Of a stretch of 64,000 nt of DNA, positions 16,004-24,385 are shown piece by piece. The translations under genes and the position numbers were made by a program. The stretch covers positions 1,302,001 to 1,366,000 of the forward strand of contig NZ_JACBZT010000001.1 in assembly GCF_013408985.1 (NCBI RefSeq). Reading direction: 5' to 3'. The notes under the pieces were generated by a model that worked only from the letters and a program-made list of their open reading frames with translations, had not been told where the DNA came from and did no database searches. Numbering within the stretch: the first letter of the stretch is position 1; each line of letters opens with the position of its first letter. This stretch comes from Petropleomorpha daqingensis (GTDB taxonomy: Bacteria > Actinomycetota > Actinomycetes > Mycobacteriales > Geodermatophilaceae).

Positions 16004-17956
16004 CTACCGGGCGGGCTGCCACTCCGCGCGCCGCAGCAGTCGCAACCCGTTGAGGGCGACCAGGATCGTGGACCCCTCGTGCCCGGCGACGCCGAGGGGG
16101 AGCGGGAGGTCGCCGATCAGGTCCCAGGCGACGAGCACACCGATCACGGTCGCGGCGAGCACGAGGTTCTGGACGACGAGCCGCCGCGCCCGGCGGGACA
16201 ACCGGACGGCCGCCGGGATGGCACCCAGGTCGTCGCGGACGACGACCACATCGGCGCTGGACAGCGCGAGGTCGGAGCCGATGCCGCCCATCGCGATCCC
16301 GACGTCCGCGGTGGCGAGCGCGGGTGCGTCGTTGACGCCGTCGCCGGCGAGGAGCACCCGGTGACCGGCGTCCTGCAGCTCGCGGACAGCCTCGACCTTG
16401 TCCTCCGGCAGCTGGTCGGCCCGCAGGTCCCGGATCCCGGCCCGCCCGGCGAGCGCCAGCGCGGCGCGCCGGTGGTCACCGGTGAGCAGGACCGGCTCGC
16501 TGCCGGTGCACTCCCGCAGGGCGGCGACGGCAGCGGCGCTCTCCGGACGGAGCCGGTCGGCGACGGCGAGCACCCCGACCGGGCGCTCGTCGAGGCTGAC
16601 CACGACGGCGGTGTTCCCGTTCGCCTGTTCGCCGTCGACGATCGCGGCAATCCCGGGGCACCCGGTCGCAGCACCCGACACCGGAGAACCGACCCGGACC
16701 GTCCAGCCCGCCACGGTGGCCGTGACCCCGGTGCCGACCCGGGCGCGGAAGCCGGACGCGGGCAGCAGCTCGAGGCCGCGCTCGCGAGCCGCGGTGACGA
16801 CCGCCCGGCCGATGGGGTGCTCGCTGGGCGCCTCGGCCGCGGCGGCGAGAGCGAGCAGGTCCTCCTCGGTGCACGGGCCGCCGGTCAGCGGCCGGACGGC
16901 GACCACCTCGGGTGCGCCGGTGGTCAGCGTGCCGGTCTTGTCCAGCGCGACGGCGGTGACCGTGCCGAGCCGTTCCATGACGACGGCGGACTTGACCAGG
17001 ACGCCGTGGCGGCCGGCGTTGGCGATCGCCGACAGGAGCGGAGGCATGGTCGCGAGGACCACCGCGCACGGGGAGGCGACGATCATGAACGTCATCGCGC
17101 GCAGGAGGGCGCCGCGCAGGTCGTCGCCCAGGAGCAGCGGCACGGCGAAGACGGCGAGCGTGGCGACGACGACGCCGATGGAGTAGCGCTGCTCGACCTT
17201 CTCCACGAACAGCTGGGTCCGCGCCTTGGTCGCCGAGGCCTCCTCGACCATGGCCGCGATGCGGGCGATGACGCTGCCGGTGGCCGGCCGGCGCACCTCG
17301 ACGGTGAGCGCGCCGGTGCCGTTGCCCGTGCCGGCGAACACGTCGTCGCCGGGCCGCTTGTCCACCGGCAGCGGCTCGCCGGTGATCGACGCCTGGTCGA
17401 CCTCCGAGGCGCCGTCCACGACCACGCCGTCGGCCGGTAGCCACTCCCCCGGGCGGACCAGCACGCGGTCCCCCACCTCCAGGTCGAGCACCGGGACCGA
17501 GCGTGCTGCCCCGCCCGACGCGAGGAGCGTCGCCTGCTCGGGTGCGAGATCGGTCAGTCCCCGGACGGCGTCCTCGGTTCGCCGGGTGGCCACGGCCTCG
17601 AGCGCGCCCGAGGTGGCGAAGATGACGACGAGGAGGGCGCCGTCGAAGACCTGACCGATCGCCGCCGCGCCGATCGCCGCCACGATCATCAGCAGGTCGA
17701 CGTCCAGCGACCGCTCGCGCAGCGCCTGCACCCCCGCCCACGCCGGCTCCCACCCGCCGACGGCGTAGCAGGCCAGGTACAGCGCCCACCACACCGGCGC
17801 GGGAGCGGCGACCAGCTGGGCTGCGCCGCCGAGCACGAACAGCACCAGCGCGGCGCCCGCCCACCGGACCTCGGACAGGGACCAGATCCTCGAACGGGAG
17901 CCGGAGTCCGGCGCAGCCGTCCTGGTCGCCGGAGCGGAGGTCGCCGAGGTCGTCAC
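16004..17956 (-). CDS. P1B-4-type heavy-metal-transporting ATPase (CtpJ/CtpD/CoaT-like)
   Basis: A 650-aa metal efflux ATPase. The ion-binding helix carries SPC (ASPCAVVLATMP) instead of CPC, and the last helices carry HEGSTILVALNGLRLL; both mark the P1B-4 class (Co, Ni or Fe(II) export). No N-terminal heavy-metal-associated domain is present, as expected for that class. Also seen are the ITGEP actuator loop, DKTGTLT (phosphorylated Asp), SEHPIG and GDGVNDAPAL. The start is GTG 17956; longer frames run into the divergent arsR-type gene. It is paired with the NmtR/CzrA-like repressor at 18024, so metal-induced efflux is likely. Confidence 0.9.
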   Translation of the reverse strand: MTTSATSAPATRTAAPDSGSRSRIWSLSEVRWAGAALVLFVLGGAAQLVAAPAPVWWALYLACYAVGGWEPAWAGVQALRERSLDVDLLMIVAAIGAAAIGQVFDGALLVVIFATSGALEAVATRRTEDAVRGLTDLAPEQATLLASGGAARSVPVLDLEVGDRVLVRPGEWLPADGVVVDGASEVDQASITGEPLPVDKRPGDDVFAGTGNGTGALTVEVRRPATGSVIARIAAMVEEASATKARTQLFVEKVEQRYSIGVVVATLAVFAVPLLLGDDLRGALLRAMTFMIVASPCAVVLATMPPLLSAIANAGRHGVLVKSAVVMERLGTVTAVALDKTGTLTTGAPEVVAVRPLTGGPCTEEDLLALAAAAEAPSEHPIGRAVVTAARERGLELLPASGFRARVGTGVTATVAGWTVRVGSPVSGAATGCPGIAAIVDGEQANGNTAVVVSLDERPVGVLAVADRLRPESAAAVAALRECTGSEPVLLTGDHRRAALALAGRAGIRDLRADQLPEDKVEAVRELQDAGHRVLLAGDGVNDAPALATADVGIAMGGIGSDLALSSADVVVVRDDLGAIPAAVRLSRRARRLVVQNLVLAATVIGVLVAWDLIGDLPLPLGVAGHEGSTILVALNGLRLLRRAEWQPAR

Positions 17957-18023
17957 CCGACCGACAGTACCTGCGCAGGTGCGAAGGTACTGAGATGGTC
18001 GACCGCGCGGATATGCTGCGCCC
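17957..18023. promoter_or_regulatory. Divergent operator/promoter of the metal ATPase and its repressor
   Basis: A nested dyad: outer arms CAGTACCT (17965-17972) and AGGTACTG (17985-17992) enclose a perfect 12-bp palindrome ACCTGCGCAGGT (17969-17980). TATGCT (18012-18017) is a candidate -10 six bases before the GTG of the repressor, suggesting a leaderless message. The -35 position then falls in the right arm of the dyad, so a bound repressor would block both genes. Confidence 0.65.
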
Positions 18024-18371
18024 GTGCACGGCGGGATCGATGGCTTCGAGATGCCGGCCCCCGACGACGTCCGGCGGGCCGCCGACGCGCTGCGCATGCT
18101 CGCCGACCCCACCCGGCTGAACATCCTGTGGGCGCTCATGCAGGGCGAGACGTCCGTCGCCTGCCTCGCCGAGCTGGCCGGCACGACCCCGACCGCGGTC
18201 AGCCAGCACCTCTCCAAGCTGCGGCTGGCCGGGCTGGTCACCAACCGGCGCGAGGGGACGTTCATCTTCTACGCCCTGGCCGACCACCACATCGGCGAAC
18301 TCGTCCGCCAGGCCCTCTCGCACGCCGACCACCAGGCTGGCCGGACCGCCTCGCACCCGGCGGCGTCCTAG
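18024..18371 (+). CDS. ArsR/SmtB-family metal sensor, alpha-5 type (NmtR/CzrA-like)
   Basis: A 115-aa winged-helix repressor without the ELCxC site. Instead, the C-terminal helix shows ADHHIGELVRQALSHADH, the Asp/His pattern of alpha-5 sites that sense Zn, Co or Ni (CzrA, NmtR, KmtR). The recognition helix is TTPTAVSQHLSKLRLAG. It is divergent from a P1B-4 ATPase over a shared dyad, the same arrangement as NmtR-CtpJ in mycobacteria. Co/Ni is favoured over Zn because of the ATPase class. Confidence 0.87.
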   Translation: MHGGIDGFEMPAPDDVRRAADALRMLADPTRLNILWALMQGETSVACLAELAGTTPTAVSQHLSKLRLAGLVTNRREGTFIFYALADHHIGELVRQALSHADHQAGRTASHPAAS

Positions 18372-18790
18372 CTCACGACGAGGGAGTCGCCCTGGACGAC
18401 GACGGACTTCGGCGCGAGCGGCCGGGTGGCAGGGCCCCGCACGACCGAACCGTCGGTGATCTTGTACCGGCTGCCGTGGCACGGGCAGTTGATCGTGCCT
18501 CCGCTGACGGCGTCGACGAGGCAGCCCTGGTGGGTGCAGACCGCGCTGAACGCCTTGAACTCCCCGTCGGCGGGTTCGGTCACCACCACCTGCTGGTCGG
18601 GGAAGATCTTTCCGCCGCCGACGGGGATGTCGTCCGTCTTGGCCAGCGGCGCGCCACCGTTCCCGTCGCCACCGGAGGGCGCGCTCGTCCGGGCTGTCGG
18701 CGTGCCATAGGTGCTGCACGCGGTGGTTCCCAGGACGAGCGCACCGGTCCCCGCCACGAATGCTCGTCGACCGACCTCGTGATGGGCCAT
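18368..18790 (-). CDS. Rieske 2Fe-2S protein, Tat-exported lipoprotein
   Basis: A 140-aa Rieske protein. The twin-arginine signal is GRRAFVAGTGALVLG, ending in a lipobox-like TTACS. After a Ser/Gly-rich linker, the Rieske cluster ligands are in VCTHQGCLVD and INCPCHGSRYKI. An electron-transfer role outside the membrane is clear; the donor is not. It is last of three co-oriented genes (19369, 18805, 18368) with gaps of 12-14 bp, next to a DUF6529 membrane protein with candidate heme histidines. Confidence 0.9.
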   Translation of the reverse strand: MAHHEVGRRAFVAGTGALVLGTTACSTYGTPTARTSAPSGGDGNGGAPLAKTDDIPVGGGKIFPDQQVVVTEPADGEFKAFSAVCTHQGCLVDAVSGGTINCPCHGSRYKITDGSVVRGPATRPLAPKSVVVQGDSLVVS

Positions 18791-18804
18791 GCGGCTGCGC
18801 TCCG

Positions 18805-19356
18805 TCAGAACGTGAACCCGGACGTGGTGAAGAACCAGAACGAGGAGGTCAGCCAGAGACCGACCAGGCCGCAGAACAGCGCGCCCCCGGCCACCGGCAG
18901 AACCCATCCCGGCAGGTCCTTGTAGGTGAGCAGGAGCATCTTCGCGGTGAAGGCGCCGAAGAAGAAGCAACCGAGCAGCGCGTGGATCAGCACGCGTGGC
19001 TCGTAGGTCTGGAAGCCGAGGGCGTACAGGCAGTGCACCACCACCGGGACGACGCACAGCACCGCCAGCCTGCCGGACCAGCGGTGCAGCGTGCCCGCCC
19101 AGGTCGGGCCGGGGATGCGCCCGTAGATCATCATCGCCGAGATCAGCTGGACGACGCCGAGCAGCACGGCGAGGGTCGTGAGCCAGCTCTTGACGGACTG
19201 GGTGCTGGAGAAGCCGCCGATGTCGATCGAGTAACCGGCGGCCTGGTGCAGTCCTCCGTACACGCCCAGGGCGACCGCGACCAGCGAGCCGATCGCCACC
19301 GCCAGCAGGATCCGCCGCAGGGTGCGCGTCGTCGTCGGCGTCCGGACGTCGGCCAT
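18805..19356 (-). CDS. DUF6529 membrane protein
   Basis: A 183-aa protein with five predicted membrane helices. Conserved His residues face pairs of helices (TLHRWSGRLAV, VVVHCLYALGF, LIHALLGCFF), a layout like small cytochrome-b-type or DoxX-like proteins. I assign it to the DUF6529 group from this pattern. It lies between a secreted protein and a Rieske lipoprotein with short gaps, so it is plausibly their membrane electron partner. Heme binding is inferred. Confidence 0.78.
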   Translation of the reverse strand: MADVRTPTTTRTLRRILLAVAIGSLVAVALGVYGGLHQAAGYSIDIGGFSSTQSVKSWLTTLAVLLGVVQLISAMMIYGRIPGPTWAGTLHRWSGRLAVLCVVPVVVHCLYALGFQTYEPRVLIHALLGCFFFGAFTAKMLLLTYKDLPGWVLPVAGGALFCGLVGLWLTSSFWFFTTSGFTF

Positions 19357-19368
19357 CGCGGCCCCCTC

Positions 19369-20046
19369 TCAGCCCTCGCCCGAGTCGCCGGCCACCCGCT
19401 CGACCGGTACCTGGTTGCCGTCGACGACCACCGTCGTGGCCTGCGGGTCGAACGCGGGGGCCGGTTCGACCGAACCACCGCGGTTGCGCAGGCCCACGGT
19501 GCTGCCGTCGGGTTGGACGATCCAGCCGATCTTGTCCAGCAGGCCGCCGTTGGTGGCGTTCGCGCGGTACAGGCCCGCGGGCGCATCGACGGGCGCGGCG
19601 GCGAACCCCACGGAGAGCGGACCCACGGTCAGCGTTCCGGCAAGTTGGCCGTTCGCGAGCGCTCCCGTCAGAGTCGCACCGCCGTTGCCCTGCAGCGCCA
19701 GCTCGCCGTTGGCGGCCGAGCCCCGCAACCACGCCTCGAGCGTCGTGCCGTCGCACACGTAGGCCAGTGCCTGGTCGTCCTTGACCGCGACGGCGACCGA
19801 CGCCTCGCCTCCGGCCGTGTGGCCCGCGTAGACGACCTGCGCGGGGAACGGCGTGGCGGCCGGGGTCGTGGTGGGCGCGGAGGTCGTCGTCGCGGGCGGC
19901 GAGGAGGTGGGTGCGCTGGTGGTGGTGCCCGACGACACCGCTGCCTGACCGGCCGGCTCCGGCTGCCGGGTGTAGTTGACCGCGAGCAGGACGAGCGCCA
20001 GTCCGAACACGGCGAGCAGGGTGACGAGGGGTCCTCGGTTCACCAT
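19369..20046 (-). CDS. Membrane-anchored extracytoplasmic protein of Rieske module
   Basis: A 225-aa protein with an N-terminal signal anchor (residues 8-25), a long Ser/Thr/Pro linker (about 35-70), then a globular domain rich in Gly/Ala beta strands with one Cys (YVCDGTTLEAW). It is the first gene of the DUF6529-Rieske set. I do not recognise the domain. Its role as an extracytoplasmic partner or substrate of the Rieske protein is a guess from the operon. Confidence 0.7.
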   Translation of the reverse strand: MVNRGPLVTLLAVFGLALVLLAVNYTRQPEPAGQAAVSSGTTTSAPTSSPPATTTSAPTTTPAATPFPAQVVYAGHTAGGEASVAVAVKDDQALAYVCDGTTLEAWLRGSAANGELALQGNGGATLTGALANGQLAGTLTVGPLSVGFAAAPVDAPAGLYRANATNGGLLDKIGWIVQPDGSTVGLRNRGGSVEPAPAFDPQATTVVVDGNQVPVERVAGDSGEG

Positions 20047-20110
20047 GGCGCCCTCCCGGTGGCGCGGACAGCCGGGATTGTGCTCCCTCTCGCCGGGATC
20101 GAGGGCCGCT

Positions 20111-20470
20111 TCAGCCCGGGCCCGTGGGATGGATGAGGTCGTAGGCGCCGGAGACCTTCTTGGGGACCACCATGCGCCACGCGTCGACGACGAGCTCACG
20201 GGCTTCGGTCGGGTCCAGTGCGGCCAGGTCGGCGTGGACCCAGTGGAAGCGCAGATCCGACGCGGACGGCATCTGGAACTTCTGCGGTTCGCTCCGGACC
20301 AACGTCTCCCGCTCCTCCTTGGGGAACGCGAAGCCCATCACGGTCTCGTCCAGGGAGAACGCCACGTAGACGATCTGCTTGACGCGGAACTTCAGCCTGC
20401 CGCGCACGTACACCGGGTACGAGCGCTCCAGCTCGCTGCCCAGCGACCGGACGTCCTCGATCACCGCCAT
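20111..20470 (-). CDS. MmcQ/YjbR family protein
   Basis: A 119-aa protein of the MmcQ/YjbR (CyaY-like fold) family. It shows YPVYVRGRLKFRVKQIVYVAFS, then the strand EPQKFQMPS and the C-terminal ELVVDAWRMVVPKKV. The family is DNA-binding-like by structure, with no settled function. The ATG has GAGGAGA 6 nt upstream, and the gene stands alone. Confidence 0.82.
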   Translation of the reverse strand: MAVIEDVRSLGSELERSYPVYVRGRLKFRVKQIVYVAFSLDETVMGFAFPKEERETLVRSEPQKFQMPSASDLRFHWVHADLAALDPTEARELVVDAWRMVVPKKVSGAYDLIHPTGPG

Positions 20471-20616
20471 GCCAGATCTCCTCCTGCGGCGCGCACGCAG
20501 GATCGACTGCGCCGGCCGGCTGGAGTCATCGCTGGTCGCGTTCCCCGGCCGACGGTGGCGCGCCATCCGCCGATCCGGCCGACGGGTGATGGTGGGCGGT
20601 GGACCTCGCTGCCGCG

Positions 20617-21246
20617 TCAAGCGACTGCGAGCACGACCCGACCTTCGGGCGCCTGCGCCGGACCTTTGACGGCGTGGGAGAGGGAGCCAAAGCCAGCGGT
20701 GGTCACCAGCGCGGTCAGCTCGTCCACCGTCTCGTAGAGCTGATGCCCAGCCGGTGGAAACCGCTTCTGCGCCATCGCAGGCATGTTCTGCTTCAGCTGA
20801 TAGCCCAGCGCCAGGAGGCCCCCGGCTCGCAGATAGCCGCGAATGCGTGCCATCTCAGCGACCGGATCCCGCCAGAAGTAGACGACATGATTGGCCATCA
20901 CCAGGTCAGCAGGTTCACTGGCGCGCAACTCCGAGGTACCGCCCTCGAGCAGGGTCAACCGGCCGGTTGCAACCGCGGACTGATTCCGCTTCCTCGATTG
21001 GGCCAGCATGACCGACGACAGGTCGACGCCCCAGACGTGCGCCTCGTCGAACTGCGCGAGCAGTTCATGGAGGCCAATCCCTGGTCCCGGGCCGAGCTCG
21101 GCCACGCGTCGGACCGCACCGTCCTGACGGTCTTTCGCCTGCTGCACGACCCATCTGCTGAGTTCCGCGTTTCCTCTGGCCATGCCACGACCGACGACGG
21201 CGCCGAGCAACCCTCGGGGATGGCCGAACTGTTGCGCGAGACCCAT
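20617..21246 (-). CDS. Class I SAM-dependent methyltransferase
   Basis: A protein of about 209 aa. Motif I is AELGPGPGIGLHEL, and post-motif I is VWGVDLSSVMLAQ. The ADLVMANHVVYFWRDPVAEMARIRGYLRAGGLLAL stretch is the motif II-III region of small-molecule methyltransferases. ATG 21246 is chosen; ATG 21267 is an alternative. Base composition is visibly lower in GC than in neighbours, and the gene abuts tRNA-Lys, so it may have been acquired. The substrate is unknown. Confidence 0.8.
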   Translation of the reverse strand: MGLAQQFGHPRGLLGAVVGRGMARGNAELSRWVVQQAKDRQDGAVRRVAELGPGPGIGLHELLAQFDEAHVWGVDLSSVMLAQSRKRNQSAVATGRLTLLEGGTSELRASEPADLVMANHVVYFWRDPVAEMARIRGYLRAGGLLALGYQLKQNMPAMAQKRFPPAGHQLYETVDELTALVTTAGFGSLSHAVKGPAQAPEGRVVLAVA

Positions 21247-21392
21247 CGGCGCATCATGTCGGTCCATCGGCAGCGGTGGAAGGTAGCCGCGTGCTGAAGG
21301 CTCGGCGCGGGGCCCGGGGCGCGGAACTCCGCCATCCAGTGACGGCCCACTCTGGGCCACCCACAAGTGAACAACGAAGGACGAGGTCAGCG

Positions 21393-21468
21393 TGGTGGGC
21401 CCCGTGGGGATCGAACCCACAACCCGCGGATTAAAAGTCCGCTGCTCTGCCAATTGAGCTAGAGGCCC
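21393..21468 (-). tRNA. tRNA-Lys (anticodon TTT)
   Basis: A complete 76-nt cloverleaf on the minus strand. The acceptor stem is GGGCCTC/GGGGCCC with discriminator A. The anticodon loop is CTTTTAA in a CGGA-type stem, and the T arm is GTGGG-TTCGATC-CCCAC. The CCA end is encoded. Confidence 0.97.
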
Positions 21469-21552
21469 CTACCGACGGCGAGGCTACCGCCCGGCGGCGC
21501 GCCGACGCCGTGGTCGTCGGAGTTGTCCCTGGCAGCCGGTTACATGCAGGAC

Positions 21553-22809
21553 ATGGCATCGGGGCGGTCGTTGGGACGGCCGTTCGCCTGGCTCTGGGCG
21601 GCCTACGCGGTCAGCGCGTACGGCTCGGGCGTCGGGCTCGGCGCGTTCTCGCTGATCGCCGTCCTGGTGCTGCACGCCGGTCCGGTCGAGGTGTCCGCCC
21701 TGGCCGCGGCCGGGCTCGCGGTCGGCGCCCTGGTGGCGGTGCCGCTGGGCCCGTGGGTCGAGTTCCACCGCAAGCGGCCCGTGATGATCGCGATGGACCT
21801 CGTCCGGTTCGCCGCGCTGGCCAGCGTCCCCGCGGCGTTCGCGCTCGGCCGGCTCGGCTTCGCGCAGCTCCTCGTCGTCGCCGTCGTCGTGGCCGCCGCC
21901 AAGATCGCCTTCAACGCCGCCAGCGGCGCGCACCTGAAGGCGCTGGTCCGGCCGGAGGACCTGCTGGTCGCCAACAGCCGGTTCGAGGCGACGACCTGGA
22001 CCGCGACCGTGCTCGGGCCGCCCCTCGGCGGGGCCGCGATCGGCCTGTTCGGGCCGGTGACGACGATCCTGGCCGACGCGGTGAGCTACCTGCTCTCGGC
22101 CCTGGGCATCCGCGCGATCGGACGCACCGAGCCGGCCCCGCCGGTGCGCGCTGCGGCGTCCCGCCTGCGGGCCGGCGACCTGCTCGACGGCTGGCGGCAC
22201 ATCCTGGGCCACCCGCGACTGCGCCCGCTGTTCCTCAACACGCTGCTGGTCAACGGCTGGATCATGGCGGGCGAGCCGCTGATCGCCGTCCTGATGCTCG
22301 GCCGGCTCGGCTTCCCGCCCTGGCAGTACGGCCTCGCGTTCGCCGTCCCCTGCCTCGGCGGGCTCGTCGGCTCGCGGCTCGCCCGCCGGCTCGTCGGACG
22401 CTTCGGCCGGCAGCGCGTGCTGACCGTCGCGGGCACCCTCCGCGCGTGCTGGCCGCTCGGCCTCGCGTTCGTCCAGCCGGGCACGGCCGGGCTGGTCCTG
22501 GTCATCGCGGTCGAGTTCGGCCTGATCACCTGCTGCGCGATCTTCAACCCGGTGCTCGCCACCTACCGGCTCGAGCAGACGCCGACCGACCGGATCGCGC
22601 GGACCCTGTCCGCCTGGTCGGTCAGCAGCAGCGCCGCCATCGCGGTGCTCACCGCGCTGTGGGGGCTGCTGGCCGGGCTGACCGGACCCCGCACCGCGCT
22701 CGTCGTCGCCGGCCTCCTGCTGTGGACGACGCCCCTGCTCCTACGCCGGACCACGGCCCGGACACGACCCGGGAACGAGGCGAGGATGATCGTCAGCAGC
22801 ACGCCGTAG
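21553..22809 (+). CDS. MFS transporter
   Basis: A 418-aa protein with about 12 membrane helices in two halves. The loop 2-3 motif is degenerate (PWVEFHRKRPVMIAMDL). The part GAHLKALVRPEDLLVANSRFEATTW is typical of the MFS_3 (macrolide/enterobactin exporter-like) group. ATG 21553 is preceded by GCAGGA; ATG 21544 is also possible. It follows tRNA-Lys divergently. The substrate is unknown; drug or siderophore export is a reasonable guess. Confidence 0.85.
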   Translation: MASGRSLGRPFAWLWAAYAVSAYGSGVGLGAFSLIAVLVLHAGPVEVSALAAAGLAVGALVAVPLGPWVEFHRKRPVMIAMDLVRFAALASVPAAFALGRLGFAQLLVVAVVVAAAKIAFNAASGAHLKALVRPEDLLVANSRFEATTWTATVLGPPLGGAAIGLFGPVTTILADAVSYLLSALGIRAIGRTEPAPPVRAAASRLRAGDLLDGWRHILGHPRLRPLFLNTLLVNGWIMAGEPLIAVLMLGRLGFPPWQYGLAFAVPCLGGLVGSRLARRLVGRFGRQRVLTVAGTLRACWPLGLAFVQPGTAGLVLVIAVEFGLITCCAIFNPVLATYRLEQTPTDRIARTLSAWSVSSSAAIAVLTALWGLLAGLTGPRTALVVAGLLLWTTPLLLRRTTARTRPGNEARMIVSSTP

Positions 22810-22833
22810 CCACGTCCACGTCGGAGGCACACA

Positions 22834-23325
22834 GTGCCGGTCCAGCAGCCACGAAGCCGGGACGACGCAGCCCAGCAGCGCGATGACGCCGCCTACGAGC
22901 GCGACGAGGCGGCCCAGCGCCGGGACGAGGCCGCCGACCGACGGGTGGCCGACGCCACGCAGCGGGCAGCGGCGGCGACGCAGCGGGCCGCCGCGGGCGC
23001 GCAGCGGGACGAGGAACACGCGGCGTGGGCGACCCGGGTCGCGGGCCGACCCGTCGACCGGTCGGTCGAGGAGACGACGGAGCAAGCAGCCGTCGACGAG
23101 GAGATGCGCACCTCCTACGAGGAGCAGGCCGAGAGCGACCGCCGTCTGGAGGCCGCCGACCGCAAGGCCCGCGCGGCCGATCGCGCCGCCGACGCCGCCG
23201 ACCGCGACGCCGCGGAACACGACCGGGAGGCCGCCGGGCAGGACCGCCGCGCCGCCCAGCGGGACCGCAGTTCCGCCGCGGCCGATCGCCAGCAGTCGGC
23301 GGTCGAACGCGCCCAGCGGGGCTGA
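22834..23325 (+). CDS. Charged heptad-repeat (coiled-coil) protein
   Basis: A 163-aa protein made almost wholly of Arg/Asp/Glu/Ala/Gln repeats of the type RDxAAxxRDEAA and ADRxAADAADRDA, in two blocks (residues 8-60 and 100-160) joined by a less regular piece. A long soluble coiled coil is predicted. Such repeats also occur as linkers in some actinobacterial GGDEF proteins. It begins 25 bp after the MFS gene. There is no catalytic domain; a scaffold or stress-related role would be speculation. Confidence 0.65.
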   Translation: MPVQQPRSRDDAAQQRDDAAYERDEAAQRRDEAADRRVADATQRAAAATQRAAAGAQRDEEHAAWATRVAGRPVDRSVEETTEQAAVDEEMRTSYEEQAESDRRLEAADRKARAADRAADAADRDAAEHDREAAGQDRRAAQRDRSSAAADRQQSAVERAQRG

Positions 23326-23442
23326 GACCGCCGCCACGCCCCGTCACCGGATCGGAAGAGTCCACCCGTTCAGGGGATGCCGCGGACGTGCGGTGATTAC
23401 GTAGCGTCATCACGACTCGGGCACAGCCCGTGCACAGACCCC

Positions 23443-23476
23443 GGCCCGGCCCCCGTTCCCCCCGGGAGGCCGGGCC
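23443..23476. terminator. Bidirectional hairpin between convergent genes
   Basis: GGCCCGGCC (23443-23451) and GGCCGGGCC (23468-23476) form a perfect 9-bp stem with a 16-nt loop, between the convergent stops at 23325 and 23492. Confidence 0.55.
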
Positions 23477-23491
23477 GGCCCTGTTCCGCGG

Positions 23492-24349
23492 TCAGCCGCA
23501 GACGCGCTGCACCATCGCCGCGAGCGCGTCCTTGTCCCCCTGGTCGAGCGGCAGGTCCAGCGCCACCTCGTCGCCGTCGTCCAGCGTCACCCCGAGCACG
23601 AACACGTACGGCTTCTTCGTCTCGGCCAGCGCGTGCGCGTCGCAGGTCGCCGGGGTGAACGAGATCGCCGACGACGCGCTCCCCGCTCCGGAGGCCAGCC
23701 GCAGCGGCAGGTCGGCGACCGTCGGGGCGAGCACCACGCTGCGTCCCAGCCGCGTCACCGTCACCGCCTGCGACCCGCTCTGCCGGGTCAGCGTCAGCGT
23801 GCCGGTGCTGCCCTTGCCGTCGTCGTGCAGGTCGCCGACCTCGATGTCGGCCACGGCGAGCACCGCCTCGGCGGCACAGGTCTGCTCGTGGATCAGGTCG
23901 AGGACGTCGGCCGACAGCGGCACCCGCACCTGCTCCGTCGTCCCGTCGGGCCGGAGGACGGTCAGCAGCGCGGCCGCGGGCTGTGCCGCGGTGTCGCAGA
24001 CCGCGGCGCCGAACGGGGTGGGCAGGTCGATGACCTGCCCCGGCTGGTAGCTCGCCGTCTCGGCACGGGGCGGGAGGGGGGCGAAACCCGGTGAGTCCAG
24101 GGCGACCGAGGTGACGGTGAACGGCGCGTCGCCGGTATCGGTCACCCGGGTCTGCACCTGGCCGCCGAGCGCCTCGTCGGTGCGCAGCCGCACGGCCTCG
24201 GCCTCGATGCCCGGCACCGGCGGCACCGCCGGCCCGGTCGACAGGGTCGCCGTCGTCGGGGCGGCCGAGGACGACGAGGACGACGGCGTGGACGACGACC
24301 CGCAGGCGGCCGTCAGCGCCGCCACCAGCACGATCGCCGCCCGCCTCAT
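23492..24349 (-). CDS. Lipoprotein of unknown function
   Basis: A 285-aa predicted lipoprotein. The signal peptide ends in the lipobox LTAAC (Cys16), followed by a long Ser run. The mature part has four Cys, probably in disulfides (AAVCDTAA, EQTCAAE, PATCDAH, QRVCG). Beta-rich segments resemble repeated immunoglobulin-like sandwiches. No enzyme motif is seen. Confidence 0.75.
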   Translation of the reverse strand: MRRAAIVLVAALTAACGSSSTPSSSSSSAAPTTATLSTGPAVPPVPGIEAEAVRLRTDEALGGQVQTRVTDTGDAPFTVTSVALDSPGFAPLPPRAETASYQPGQVIDLPTPFGAAVCDTAAQPAAALLTVLRPDGTTEQVRVPLSADVLDLIHEQTCAAEAVLAVADIEVGDLHDDGKGSTGTLTLTRQSGSQAVTVTRLGRSVVLAPTVADLPLRLASGAGSASSAISFTPATCDAHALAETKKPYVFVLGVTLDDGDEVALDLPLDQGDKDALAAMVQRVCG

Positions 24350-24385
24350 GGCGGCGCAGCCTAGGCCGCGACGGTCACGGTCCGG

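Noticed and set aside
22834-23325. Possible tandem DNA repeat or CRISPR-like array
   Set aside because: The repetition is at protein level (charged heptads) with variable codons, not regular DNA repeats and spacers.
22741-23337. Minus-strand frame opposite the charged-repeat protein
   Set aside because: It reads as a Gly/Val/Leu-rich shadow of the repeat; the plus strand has a start right after the MFS gene and a regular heptad pattern.
23394-23412. Near-palindrome TGATTACGTAGCGTCATCA
   Set aside because: It lies between convergent genes with no promoter to serve; one mismatch and no second copy seen.
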